From assembly GCF_022376445.1 (NCBI RefSeq), contig NW_025955132.1:18538-82537 (forward strand): DNA of 64,000 bases. The letters run 5' to 3'. The stretch's first letter is position 1, and each line of letters opens with the position of its first letter. Shown here piece after piece: positions 43,655 to 54,930 of this stretch. Below the pieces are notes generated by a model, which worked only from the letters and a program-made list of their open reading frames with translations, searched no databases and was not told the origin of the DNA. Origin of the DNA: Fomitopsis serialis (taxonomy: Eukaryota; Basidiomycota; Agaricomycetes; Polyporales; Fomitopsidaceae). A program made the translations under genes and the position numbers.

Positions 43655-46600
43655 TCACGAGTACGTATACTCGGGCGGTGCACTCTCGATATGCACATTC
43701 AGCATGCCAGTGATCCTGCGCAGCTCTTCGATCATGGAGTGCAGCCCCAGCAACTCGTTCTCACGCGAGCCCACAGACACCCCATTCGCCGACGAAGGGA
43801 CCATCGTACCCTCAGACGGAGGCTCGTCAAGTGGTATGGCGGAAGACGAGCCGGCTGAGGGCAGGACAGGTGTTTCTTCCCTTGGCGATTCGAGTTCCCG
43901 GCGCTGCTTTTCCGTGAGTATGATACCTGGTGCTTGGGCCGCAAAAGCAGGTGCAGCCTCGAAGGGCGCGGGCTCGGTTCTTGTGCCAGTTGTGTCGAAG
44001 AGGGCGGCGTTCTTCTGGTTTCGATGACGTCGGACTAACCATAGTACAAGTCCGGCGAGTGCAAGTAAACCGACAACACCACCGACGACGCCGCCCGCTA
44101 CAGCGCTAACATCGACTTTGTTCCCGCCGGATCCGGAAGCGCTAGGGGCCGTAGGGCTTGTGGTGGAGTTACTGGGAGGCGATGGAGTCTGGAAGACGGT
44201 TACGGTACCGCTGCGCATCCGATGTAGCACGGCCATACGTGCGATATACTACAAGCTCACCTGCGCAGGAACGGGGCGAAGAGGCCTCCTAATGCGGGGC
44301 TGTCTCGCGAATCAGACATCGGCTCACTAGCACAGAATAGCACAACTGACCTCGCCATTCCATCCTGATAGGCACCAGATTCGACGTTATACACCGCGCC
44401 GAACGGGGCCGACGTCCCATTGAATGACGCATAGTTCCAGACCGCGTCAAGAAGCTGACTACGGACCGTGTCGTTGGTGCAAGTAGCCGCGATGAAAGCA
44501 TTCCAGGCTGTGGATTCCACGTTAGTCGAGGTTAAGAGTACTCTGGTGGACATCGACACACCTACGTTGCCAAGCGATTGTGCGACGCTCTGCATCGGCA
44601 ACCCATATCTATAGTTGGCTGGGAAAGCGTTGAGCAATTGATATGAGCGTAACGAAAAGAGGTCCTGACCAGTTTCAGGTTGGATCCACTGTCCATACAT
44701 GACAGTAAGCTTGTCAAGCCACTGTGGCGACATCAGGACAATGAATTCCTGTCAACAACATGAACGACGCACTGTCTGGTTCAGAAGGTTGAATCCAAAC
44801 AGGGTCTGCGCGTAGAGGTTATACGGTAAAGACCAGATGCCTGTGATTTCCGAACCAAACGTCTGATTCACGGACGCAGAGGCGCCTCCTGACGATATGG
44901 CAAGCGATTCCCATGTGTTCATATAGTTGGACGCTGTGCTCTGTGAACATGCCCAAAACTCGTCAGGATTGCTAACTCGTTGTACACAGTAGATCACTCG
45001 CGCTGAAATGCTGAGAATCATCACTCTCCCCGACTATTTGACTTATCTCCGCCATGGCTTGAATGGCAAAGATGCCCTTCACCGCAAGATTGGTCGAGTT
45101 TGTGGCGTCACTTCCGTCGTCGACGGATGATCTGAGAGTCCTCGGTGAGCTATTCTCGCGCTCCACGAAGATGATACATACTGGTCCTTGGGAAATTGCC
45201 CATGTTGCGTCAGATACTCGGCCCAATTCCTGAGCAAGGGATACTGCATGCAGGTGAAGCTGAGCTGAGCACACGGCTCTCTAAGACGAACACGCACATA
45301 ATCATGGATCAGCGACGTATCGTTCGCGTATTTGGCGTGAGCGAGTGCAATGAGGAGCATGTTCCCGGACTCTGCAGCCGCTATTGATGAAGAGGGTTAT
45401 CGTCGCTACGGCAAAGCATGCTCACGTTCGACTGCCTCTGTAGATGTCAGGTTCGGACCAGATACTTCGGGGAAAGAGGAACCTAAATGAGGCAATCAAC
45501 ATGCTGTCGTCGAGGAAATGTGATGAGAGCTCACCAAGGTCTTTCGATGCGTACGGGAATGCGCCTAACGACGTGTTCTGTTGTTCAAGGAGCGGTACCA
45601 ATAGTGGCTTGACCAGCGATGCATTGTAATACAAGAACATGGGCAGTGCAGCGTACAATTTCTCCACGGGAGTGACACGTCTGTAGATCGCTGTGTAAGA
45701 TACGGAGTGCTTGTATGGACCCAGTATGACTCACTGACTGGTGCCCATGTCTTTCATGAAGATCCTAGTCGTGCCGTCCGACCCATGGGGAGCCGTTATT
45801 TCGAGGGAACTGAACGCCTGGCGAGTGGCGAGCGAAAGCATGTCGTGTAGTTTACCGTCAACCGAAATGCTTGAAGCCGCTCCACGGACTTGCGTATCGA
45901 GCAAGTTTGCCTGAGTCAGCGAGGTGTTGAAATCGGAGACGAAGAACTCCAACTGCATATACGAAGTTCAGTGACATGGGCCAACAAAACTGTGTCGTTA
46001 CTCACGGCATCTTCAGTGGTAGAATACTGTGTTGTGTAGTACGGGCGGAGGGATTCGGGTTTTCCTGACAATGTGTAACTGATGCTTGGATCGCGTACAT
46101 GGCCAATCACCCAGACAACGGGCGAGTCTAGAGAAGCGACACTTCCCAAGTCGACCGAGATGGGGAAGACGGGCCAGTCACTGTGATATGTATGAGCTCC
46201 CATGTACGTAGCAGAATATAGCGCCCCTACTTCAAACACCCCGAAACGTATTATTATTGTCATTCGGGTTTACGCGACCGGTATCTACGAATCCTCCGCG
46301 GCAGGCATTTTGTTCGCAAGTCTGCCAAGTGATATTGCGTCCCTGTCCTGCCAATGAATCAATATAGTCCATGACAAAGAGCAAATTCATGTACCAGCCC
46401 CATCGCAAAGTACATTGCACCATCTGAGGCTTGTCCGTTTTCTTCTTGGAAAGGCGCCGGATTTACGAGCTGCAGTTGATGATAGATAATGCTACTGGTT
46501 TTCGTCGGTGGACTCCACGACATCTCTTGAGACATGTCAGTCACGGTGGGGCCGACGAGCCATTCTAGAAGAATATCAGCCCACAAGTTGCGATACGCGT

Positions 46601-47221
46601 GCATGTGTGCCGCTAGACACTACTCACGTCCAGTTAGGTCGCAGTACATCTGTATGTCATGTGTTGGCCATCGGTGGATGCGAATTCCACGGCAGCATAG
46701 CTGAACGGGAGGATTGGCGTATGAGGTCAGATGGCTTGTCGTGATGTCAGCAACGTGAAGGTTGCTTGTGGGTCGCAAACCTACATCGATGGGACTCAGA
46801 AACGTCAAGGTAATGTTCAAGGGACCAGCCTCGATGGTTTGCATGGTACGAGTAGGGGACAGTTCCGTCTGAACGAGGCTTCCAACTGCCACGGTGTAGT
46901 TGGGCGGAAAATTGTTGTCGCCAAACACAATGTACGTCTTTCCATCCACTCGGATGTAACAATTCCACCCAATATCTTGCTGGGCCGCGAGGTCAGCCCA
47001 TGAGTATGCACGGATACTGAGGATCGTACCTCCGTATCAAAAAAAGACGGCAATTGGTTGTTCAGACTATCCGACGTCTTCGTCTTGTACATCCATGTGT
47101 TCAAATAAGGCGTGCGAACAGCAAGTGGTACCGCTAAGGGCCAGAATGTTTGTGACCCATGCACTTGCAAGAGGGCAAAGCGTGCAAGAAACAGAGAGGT
47201 GCCGAAAGCAAGGAGCACCAT
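43655..47221 (-). CDS. GtaA-like membrane-anchored ectoenzyme, copy 5
   Basis: The start at 47221 gives MVLLAFGTSLFLARFALLQV-HG then PLAVRTPYLNTWMYKTKTSD. DUF5127 blocks are DIGWNCYIRVDGKTYIVFGD, TRTMQTIEAGPLNITLTFLS and STDGQHMTYRC-type sequence near 46640. Next come WQTCEQNACRGGFVDTGRVN, VDLGSVASLDSPVVWVIGHV, LHDMLSLATRQAFSSLEITA, KLYAALPMFLYYNASLVKPL, SSVDDGSDATNSTNLAVKGI and WLDKLTVMYGQWIQPET, then YNVESGAYQDGMASPALGG. The linker SPPSNSTTSPTAPSASGSGG is in frame with the TM helix VAGGVVGGVVGLLALAGLVL, RRHRNQKN and the tail. The tail lacks the usual EPSDLG but keeps a terminal APPEYTYS. Near 46660-46690 the block usually read VEFASTDGQPHDIQMY is slightly disturbed and may hold a one-base indel. 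It groups with copy 2. Confidence 0.82.
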
Positions 47222-48509
47222 GGAGGGAGCAGCGAGGGAGCGAGACGAACTCAGCATCGCCTGTAGATACCGGGCGGCGAACCCTGTGACGGCGATCCCC
47301 TCGCTGTTCTGAACGTGGATGAACGTGTATGTCAATTCATTGTAAGAGTTCAGCGCTCAGCTCGGCATCTGATGCCACATCTTGCTTGTAACACTGCAGG
47401 TACGGTAGCACGTCACCGGCGTCATCTTCCTTTGCTCCGAGGACCATCTAAGGCTCGCGTCGATGTGGTCAACGTGACGAATGAATCCGAATCTGGTTGG
47501 GCTCATCACCGTTGACCCATCCAAACATAGATCGAGGCTGCCAATTACTAGGAGTGTCCGATGCTATCCGGCGCCATTACAGATGCGTTACGACCGCAAC
47601 AGAAGTATGTTGGAAGAATCTTGACACCTTGGAAAGCGTTCAGCAGTGGATATAGCCACGATTTCACCATATTCACGAACCCAGTGTAGACCTGCCTCAT
47701 AGAGAGCCTGCTGGCAAGATATGATCGAGGTATGCAATGGCTTCCGGAGGAGGACTGACTTACGAAGACGTGTAGCGGATCCATCCCACGATGCATTTCC
47801 ATCACGGCAGGACGGCAGAGGCGACATGGTCTGTTGCATGCATGTCAAGGGAGACTGGGCCTCATGGCAACTGCGAGTATCGGGATTGAATATTGAAGAC
47901 CTATCATTGTACAAAGTCAGCTGTTATGTAACCGCACAGGTCAATGATGACGACCTCGACAAGTCACATCGACTTTCCTAGATACTTCTCTCTGGCGTAG
48001 CCAACAATTCGCTCATGACCTGCACGCATCGATGCGACGAGAAACATAAGCACATGAGTAAATATCATCCTCTCTTCTCCGAGATACAGTGACGATAAGA
48101 TGTCCATGAGGCATCCCATATCCATCATACCTTGGATGTTGCTTCGATCGCGGATGCATCGCCTCCTCCCTACGAACTGCCATGGAGTTTACGTGCCCTG
48201 AGAATAGAAGACCATGCTACTCACAAGTAAGCTCATGAAGGAATGCCGCGACCTTGCTCTCAGGCTTCTTCTCGGCCTACGCCATTGCCCTTCGGTGTAT
48301 GTTATGCGCCGGCGTGATCGTCTACTTAGAGTTCGAGCGTGTATAATGAGCCTTGAGCGCTTGAGCTTGAGCTTTGAAGAAGTTGACAGGCCAACATCCA
48401 TCCGAATGGAGATTGAGATGCTACCCGAGAAGCACAGCACGAGATTCGAACATGCACATCTGTCTTCGAGGCTGCGGCCTGTCCATCTACGTAGCAAGCA
48501 CTGTATCAG
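47222..48509 (-). repeat. Module spacer between DCC1-C and GtaA-5
   Basis: This is the longest spacer match to 13688-15038. Shared blocks include a start-proximal FAARYLQ-like frame (about 47300-47240), gtgtccgatgctatccggcg, cttccggaggaggactgact and the tcgatgcgacgagaaa block. No gene was recognised. Confidence 0.7.
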
Positions 48510-49930
48510 TTACCCGTTGTACTTCGCCCGTGCAGTGTACCATATCCCCTCCGCATCTGTGATCGCACGCGTATACTTCAGCAGGAACTTGTCCCGTTCC
48601 TTGGCATCCACGACGATGTCCGCGAGGAACGGAGAAATTTCGTCAGCCTTCCAGCGCGGCCGTGTAAGGAAGAGATCGTGAAGCGCGCCGCGGGGTCGAT
48701 GGGGAGCTGGGAGGACGGGAAGTATGTGAGGACCACGATAGGCGGCTCCTTGAGCACGTCTGTTTGTGTGAGGTAGTTGCCCTGGACGGGTATCAGTACC
48801 GCACGAGGTGATCAGATTTTGAAGAGCTTACGGAGAGGAGGTCGACGGACACCTCGGACTCGAAGGTGTCGCCAACACTTTTACGCCACTTTGTGAGGAA
48901 CTCGTCGAGTGGTATCGACTCTTCCTGCGGTGTCATCCGATATCATTTTATCAGCTAACCTCTGGAAAGCATACCACGCACCCTGTAAGGCCTCAGCATG
49001 CCGAGACCGATCTCTCGCACAACGGCAGTTTTGTCCATGCACCACTCGCCGTCGATCATGTCACCGAACCAGGCCATCACCTGTTTACAGACGTCTTTCC
49101 GGACGTCGTAACCGTCCTGAAGTGTAGAGCACAACGCGTCTATTGACGCGGAATCATGCGGGAGGGATAATGAGACGAGATGGGTGAGCAAAAGCTCGAG
49201 TATGGCGTTCAGGTAGGTCGGAGAGATCGGGCGAAGCTCGCCTGCGTGATATCTTTTGAGTAGTACCATGACGATACAATCGAGGCCACACACCGTTGAG
49301 AATAAGAACACGTCTCTTCTTGAGGCCTTGGTCTAGCTCCGTGTCGCTCGCTTGTAACGTCGCTCTTGCCTCCTCATACGTGAACTTCTGTCGGACGGTT
49401 GGGATTATGAGCCTGCGATTAACGCGCGAGTGTCCCGACTGACACGCTTACCTACCTCAGATGCGTCCATATACATATCATCATCCCCTTCCTGCCCTCG
49501 TCGTACTCTTTCCCTCGTAGCAGAACGTCCAGCTTGTGAAGCCTCGGGACCGATGGCACCAGTTCAAGGATTTCGTTCAGCTGATCTCGCACCTCGACAG
49601 AGGTAGAATAAGAAGCCTCATCGGTAGAGGTGCCTTCCTCGACCCCTGCTGTTGCCACGATGACGGAGTTTGAAAGAACTATCGAGCGAATGGTGTAGGT
49701 CTTGTTTGCGGTACAGAGCACAGCATCCTCGTCAGGGTTCCCCTTGATCGACCAACTGCACGGATGTTAGATATGGGTATCGATTGATAGTACTTTTAGG
49801 AGGTATACCTCGAGGATTCATCGGGATTCGACTCGACCAGCTTGCTCAGGTCGGGTGGCAGCTCAAGCAACTTGAACGCGGCTGTATCCGCAACCGTAGA
49901 AGAGGAGAACTTCAGGGTGTATTCCGGCAT
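48510..49930 (-). pseudogene. DCC1: DCC1 copy C, two one-base frameshifts
   Basis: The start is intact (49930): MPEYTLKFSSSTVADTAAFK then LLELPPDLSKLVESNPDESS, followed by an intron and SIKGNPDEDAVLCTANKTYT, then VRDQLNEILELVPSVPRLHK. The acidic block KEYDEGQEGDDDMYMDES lacks one base here (GACGAGGGCAGG..., about 49491-49500), which shifts the frame. The exons for RVLILNGELRPISPTYLNAI and AILELLLTHLVSLSLPHDSA (to about 48960) are otherwise open. A second base is missing in ARFTDLFLTRP (CACGATCTC versus CACGGACCTC, about 48671-48680). Gene order is DCC1-C, spacer, GtaA-5. The upstream neighbour is the divergent alcohol dehydrogenase remnant. Confidence 0.82.
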
Positions 49931-50013
49931 GGAACCAGTAGCATAAGCGTAAAAATACAAGCAAGCTTGACGAGTACAAGGATCGAATACAGGCGCAAGT
50001 TTGAACCACCGTG

Positions 50014-50019
50014 ACGCGT
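50014..50019 (-). promoter_or_regulatory. ACGCGT (MCB-type) hexamer upstream of DCC1-C
   Basis: The hexamer is 84 bp upstream of the copy C ATG, at the same offset as in copy B. It sits in a small palindrome, ccgtgacgcgtcgtcacgg. In copy A the corresponding site reads TCGCGT. Confidence 0.5.
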
Positions 50020-50560
50020 CGTCACGGTGAGCGCGCGAGTCGCGACACGAAAACACGGTACATGTGATCAGGTGTAGTAGGCGCCCGCGTAGAATTCTTG
50101 CTTCGAATTCCTGATCGCCCCTCCTCCTCCTCCTCGATGCCTTACATACCCCTTGCCTCCCATAAACCTGCGCAGCGGCCGATAGTGATTTATAACTTCT
50201 ATACATCGACGAAATTGCGACATAAAAGGCCTCATTGTGCGGAGCGTGTATCCGAGTGGCTAACTATAGCTGACAAATCTGCAGCTGGGGCCAGTGCACA
50301 GATGTCTAGCGGAGACCGACGGATATCTGTCTCGTTGCATAGCTGGAAATTGTTGTTGCGCTTGCGCCCACTACGCCACGCAGTACTTGGTTCAGTACAC
50401 TAAGCCCATGTCCTATCAGCTGACAAACCTGGACGGAAATGTCGATGGCGACTACACGGTCGACGTCATGTGCACTCTCTCGTCCGTCGACCTGTTCTCA
50501 ACCACCGTCCGTACTTAAACCCGCACAACCTCTTGTACGAATTCCTTGACTGAGGAACCA

Positions 50561-52137
50561 TGTCTGGCCTCGATAACACCAACACGAGTCGACCAATCTC
50601 CAGGGTCAATATGCATGGACGGACACGCTGAAGGGTGTCCACTACGGCCCGGGGTCGCTCACCACTGCTCTGCCAAAGCTTCTGAAGACTCTCGGGGCGT
50701 CCAAGGCCCTCGTCGTCACCGGCAGGAGTCTATACGACAAGGTGCGCACCCAATTCCCCTATGATGCTCCGCCGACCGCGCTAACGCCCATCCCTCGATC
50801 CGGGCAGACGGATGTCGTGAAGAAGGTCGAGGGCGTGCTGAAGCAACACAATGCGTACGCGGCGACGTTCTACGAGATCGGACAGCACTCGCCTGTCGCT
50901 GGCATCCACGACGGGCTGAAGGTGTTCAAGGAGTCGGGCGCGGACGTCATCGTCTCCGTCGGCGGAGGATCGCCCGTCGACGCGTCCAAGGCGATCCTGT
51001 ACTTCCTCCAGCAGGAGACGGGCGGAGAGTATTTGCGCCAGATCGCGGTCCCACTACGCTCAGCGCGGCGGAATACACGGTGAGTAATCCTCCTGTGTAT
51101 GCAAACGGCGTCTCATCGGGACTCGACTGTACAGATAGGCGCAGGGTACACGAATGAAGAGGGGAAGAAAGTCGCGGTCAGCTCACCGCAGCTCGCACCG
51201 GCTGGTATCATCCTCGACGCGGAGCTCACACTCGCTACCCCAGAACGCCTCTGGTCAGCAGTTTCCCGAGCCATATGTACTGTGTCTGATTCCTAGGGTG
51301 ATAGGCTGTCCACCGGGATGCGCGCAGTGGATCATGCAGTAGGCGAGTTGATATGGCCGGCGTATCCCGGAGCATCTGAGCCAGGTGCAGAGAACCTATA
51401 CAGACCACTCATCCCCCCACCCGTCAAGTACCTTGCTATGCTGCGCTCGTCGACCTCTTCAAGTACCTCCCGCCTCGAAGGCGAACCCTCAGGCGTGGAT
51501 GTCCGACAAAAGCTCAGCTTGCCTCGTGGATGAGCCTGTGGCCCATCAAGCTGAGAGGTATAGGTAAGCGCCTATACAGTTGTGGGAGAGCCTTGAGGAT
51601 GCTGACGGGAGAACCGCTACGATAGCGCGCTCGGGTTGTCTCATGCGCTCGGCCATAAACTAGGAGCGACGTACAGTATCCCGCATGGGATTACTTCCGT
51701 ACGTCGGTTCCCCTTTGTTCGCAGGCATCTCCGTTGATGGCAGAGGATGTCAGTGCTGACGCTAGCACCAACCGTTGCGCTCAAAGCTGAGGTCGCTTCC
51801 GAGGACGACAAGGAGTGGCTGTCCAACACGCTCTGGTACCTCGCGCAAGACAAGACAGGTTCTCTGGACGGCGACGTGCTCAAGCTATCGAAGCTCATTG
51901 ACAAGTACGTCCCAGTCTACCCCGGATCGTCGTAGTGATCTGCGTATGGCTGATTCTGTTCTTCGTGCAGTCTTGTGAGCGATCTGGGGCTGAAGTCGAC
52001 ACTGTCTGAATACAACGTCCCGCGCGAGGATCTTCCGAAGATTGCAGAGCTCTCGGTGGGCAGCAAAGACGATCCGACGTATCCGAAAGTCGTCAAGCTT
52101 CTCGAGGGGCTCTATGCTTATCCCTCGACCATATAGC
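50561..52137 (+). pseudogene. Iron-containing alcohol dehydrogenase / maleylacetate-reductase-like, broken
   Basis: The recognisable order is YAWTDTLKGVHYGPGSLTTA, LPKLLKTLGASKALVVTGRS, TDVVKKVEGVLKQHNAYAAT, SGADVIVSVGGGSPVDASKA, TNEEGKKVAVSSPQLAPAGI, ILDAELTLATPERLW, ENLYRPLIPPPVKYL, SWMSLWPIKL, ALGLSHALGHKLGATYSIPH, LTLAPTVALKAEVASEDDKE and SEYNVPREDLPKIAELSVGS. The Fe-ADH fold binds NAD(P) through GGGSPVD and a metal through His residues (SHALGHKLG, IPHG). The frame breaks at least four times: one base missing near 51052 (VPTTLSAAEYT expected), a shift near 51433, one missing near 51471 and one extra A near 51506-51510. The start is also out of frame with YAWTD. Introns remain GT-AG. Four breaks make decay likely, though neighbouring genes also show single-base defects. 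Confidence 0.8.
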
Positions 52138-52506
52138 TGTACTCAGTAGTGGTAAAAGGAGATCGTCGGCATTCTTCACCTACCATGTATTATTCTCGAA
52201 TTGTAGGATTATTGAATTATGGACGAATAGACGCGACGCTATAGGGCGAATGACTCGTGCTGTCATAAGGATGCCGTGAGGTCGACGCGATACGGCTGCG
52301 CCGAGCGCTGCAGCGCGATGGCCTTCGACCACCCCACGATTGCGGCATCCCCATTTCTTCGTCTGCAGAGCCCACGGACCCGCTCTGCCTCCCATTCTGA
52401 CGCTTTAATTTATACCTTCACCTGCGCGTAGACTGCGACGACGACTGCCCGACGAACGACTTTCGCACCTGACACATCCCTCCCACCGTATTGGCTTGGC
52501 TGACCC

Positions 52507-54179
52507 ATGCTGCGACGCTCAGCTGTCTCTCGAGCCCGTCGCGGAACGCCTCTGATTCCTTGCACTGGTTCGAGCAGGATCAAGCGCGACGTCCGAGGCG
52601 GTCCCTCCGATCGTGCACGGAGGACCTTCACCGCGCTCAGCTCTGGCCCTCAGACAACACACACACTCCCACCCATACCGAACGCAGCATACGTGCCCAC
52701 ACTGAGCACGATGACCTCTCGCCGACCACATTCGAGCCAAGCGAAGGGCAAGGAACCGGCGACGCCGACGGCGCACGAGCCTGAGCATGGACCCTCCTCC
52801 CACTCCCACTCACATACACACTCGCATGAGCACTCCGCATCATTCTTCGGCGGGATGTCCCACACGCATGGGCCAGGCGAGGATGGGCATGGGCACGACG
52901 CGGAGCAGATCGTAGAGGCCCTCCAGAAAGGCGCAGGTACGTGCGCCGCGTACGTCTCCCCGAGTGCTCCCGCTGCAGACGACTGATGCAGCGTGCGCGG
53001 TGCAGCGGATAGGGGAGCCGGATCACCCTCATAGGGCTCTTCGCGAACGTCGGGCTCACGGCGTCGAAGGGCCTCGCAGGGTGGTACATGAACTCGGCCT
53101 CGCTCCTCGCCGATGCGGGCCATTCACTCAGCGGTGCGTCGTAGCGTCTGAATCTCACAGCATACCCGTCGACTAACGCGGTGCCCGCCAGACCTCCTGG
53201 GCGACTTCGTCACGCTCGCGACGTGGAAGGTCTCGCGCAAGCCGCCCTCGGAGCGGTACCCGTACGGCTTTGGCAAGTTCGAGGTGCTCGGCTCCGTGAC
53301 CGTCTCGCTGCTGCTCACAGGCGGCGCACTCGGGATCGGCTACCACTCGCTCATGCTCCTCCTCGAGGCGCTCTCGCACGCCGCGGGGCCCGTCCACGAC
53401 GTCGCCTCGACCGTCGCGCAGACGCTGCCCGCCGCGGGCGCACATGGGCACGGACACGGGCACGCGCTGGACCCAAACGCGGCGTGGTTCGCGCTCGCGA
53501 GCGTGCTGGGCAAGGAGTGGCTGTACCGCGCGACGAAGCGCGTCGCGGACGACGAGCGCAGCCCGGTACTGCATGCGAACGCGCTGCACCACCGGAGCGA
53601 CGTGTACGGGAGCGGGGTCGCGCTGCTCGCGATCCTGGGGACGTGGTGGTTCCCGCACTTGCCGCTGGACCCGATAGGAGGTGTGTGCCGTGATAAAATG
53701 CTGCGTGGAGACACGTATCTGATTATGGTGCTGGTGCAGGCATCCTGGTGTCTATCCTGATTGTGAGGCAGAGCTGGGGGATCTTGGCTGGCGGGTTCCA
53801 CCAATTAACAGACGGGGGTGTGTCGGCGGGGACGCGCCAGTCCCTCGTCGAGTCCCTCACACCCATCCTACCCTCCACGGCATCATCGCTCACGCCCTCC
53901 GCCACGCAAATACAGACGCACACCGAGAACCTGCTCGGGATCCGCGACGTGCGTGCGATGCGCGCCGGCGGGTTGATGTTTGTCGACCTCGTCGCGGAGG
54001 TGCCGCGCACGCTGAGCGTGGAGGAGACAAGTCGGCTGGAAGCGCAGATCATGCGCTCGCTGAAGGGGGCGAGGAGGGAGGTGGCGGAGGTGAGGGTGCG
54101 CTTCCACCCGGTGGATCAGGAGGAGATTGTGAGCCGGCATGGGCACGCGCACGACCACAACCACGACCACGAACATTGA
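52507..54179 (+). CDS. Mitochondrial-type cation diffusion facilitator (MMT1/2-like)
   Basis: The start MLRRSAVSRARRGTPLIP gives an Arg-rich, acid-free leader typical of mitochondrial targeting. A His-rich segment follows (HGPSSHSHSHTHSHEHSASF, residues about 95-115). Helices and motifs: RITLIGLFANVGLTASKGLA, SASLLADAGHSLS-DLLGDFV (TM2 HxxxD metal site), PYGFGKFEVLG, GHGHGHALD, HANALHHRSDVYGSG (TM5 HxxxD metal site), ILVSILIVRQSWG and a C-terminal domain with SLKGARREVAEVRVRFHPVD ending in HGHAHDHNHDHEH. CDF proteins export Zn, Fe or Mn by proton exchange; the yeast MMT proteins act in mitochondrial iron handling. Splices at HSLS-DLLGD and DPIGG-ILVS are clean. The join before GSRITLIG (about 52935-53020) is one base off by my reading. 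Confidence 0.85.
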
Positions 54180-54930
54180 ATGCATGTGAGTACCATATGA
54201 ACGTAAGTAGACTTATTGAAAGGATGTGTTCTGCTCTGCGTCGCCTAACCTGCACACACATTGCGGCGCGACGGATTGATGCCCGGTCTCAACGGGATGT
54301 CCGGCTGCCTCGAGATCGAGATGGCCCCCGTAAATGGCGTTTAAATAAGCGCCTTTCGTCGGCTCCGCGTCGAGATCTCGACGGGTGGTGTGCGGACATA
54401 TCGCGCAGAGCCTCGACCGGCTGTCGGTGTGAACAATTCCCGACGCTGTCAAATGCATCACAGATGCAAGCAAAGTGGAACATGTACGAACTCACCGCCT
54501 AACGAGGACAGAACCTACTAATAACAAAATGAAGATGGACTTGTACTCAGGACTTTCTGTGCGCGTTGTTTCCAGGCGGGAGGACGGACGATCAATTGGG
54601 CGATCTTGACTCAATTCGGCCGAGACCACAAGTCCCGTAGACGCCCCCGGTCAGGGCAAGCCTGGGCGAACCGTTGTTCCATACGTGCCTGGCGCCGACG
54701 CTAGGCGGGGACAATCACGGTGACTGTAGATGACAGCGTGATGCTCGGGCAACGCACCAAGCCGCTCAGGTTCACCCTCATAAGGGCATCACCGCACGGT
54801 CTTGTTTCATCACTTTTTGCGCCTTGTATTGTCCTCGTATAAGTGTCGACCCCGTCGCACCCTATCTCCCTCTTCCTCACTGCTTTCACTCCTTTGCGTA
54901 CTAACTCTCGTCTGTCGTTGAAACGCCAAA
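54180..54930. other. Intergenic region
   Basis: A 750-bp gap between two plus-strand genes. It contains a block of about 250 bp (54240-54490) of mixed composition with no conserved frame. A pyrimidine-rich leader (ctccctcttcctcactgctttcactcc) precedes the next ATG. Confidence 0.4.

Noticed and set aside
53173..53658. 161- and 170-residue frames over the CDF transporter
   Set aside because: Arg/Ala/Pro-rich out-of-frame readings of a GC-rich exon whose correct frame has the CDF metal-binding motifs.
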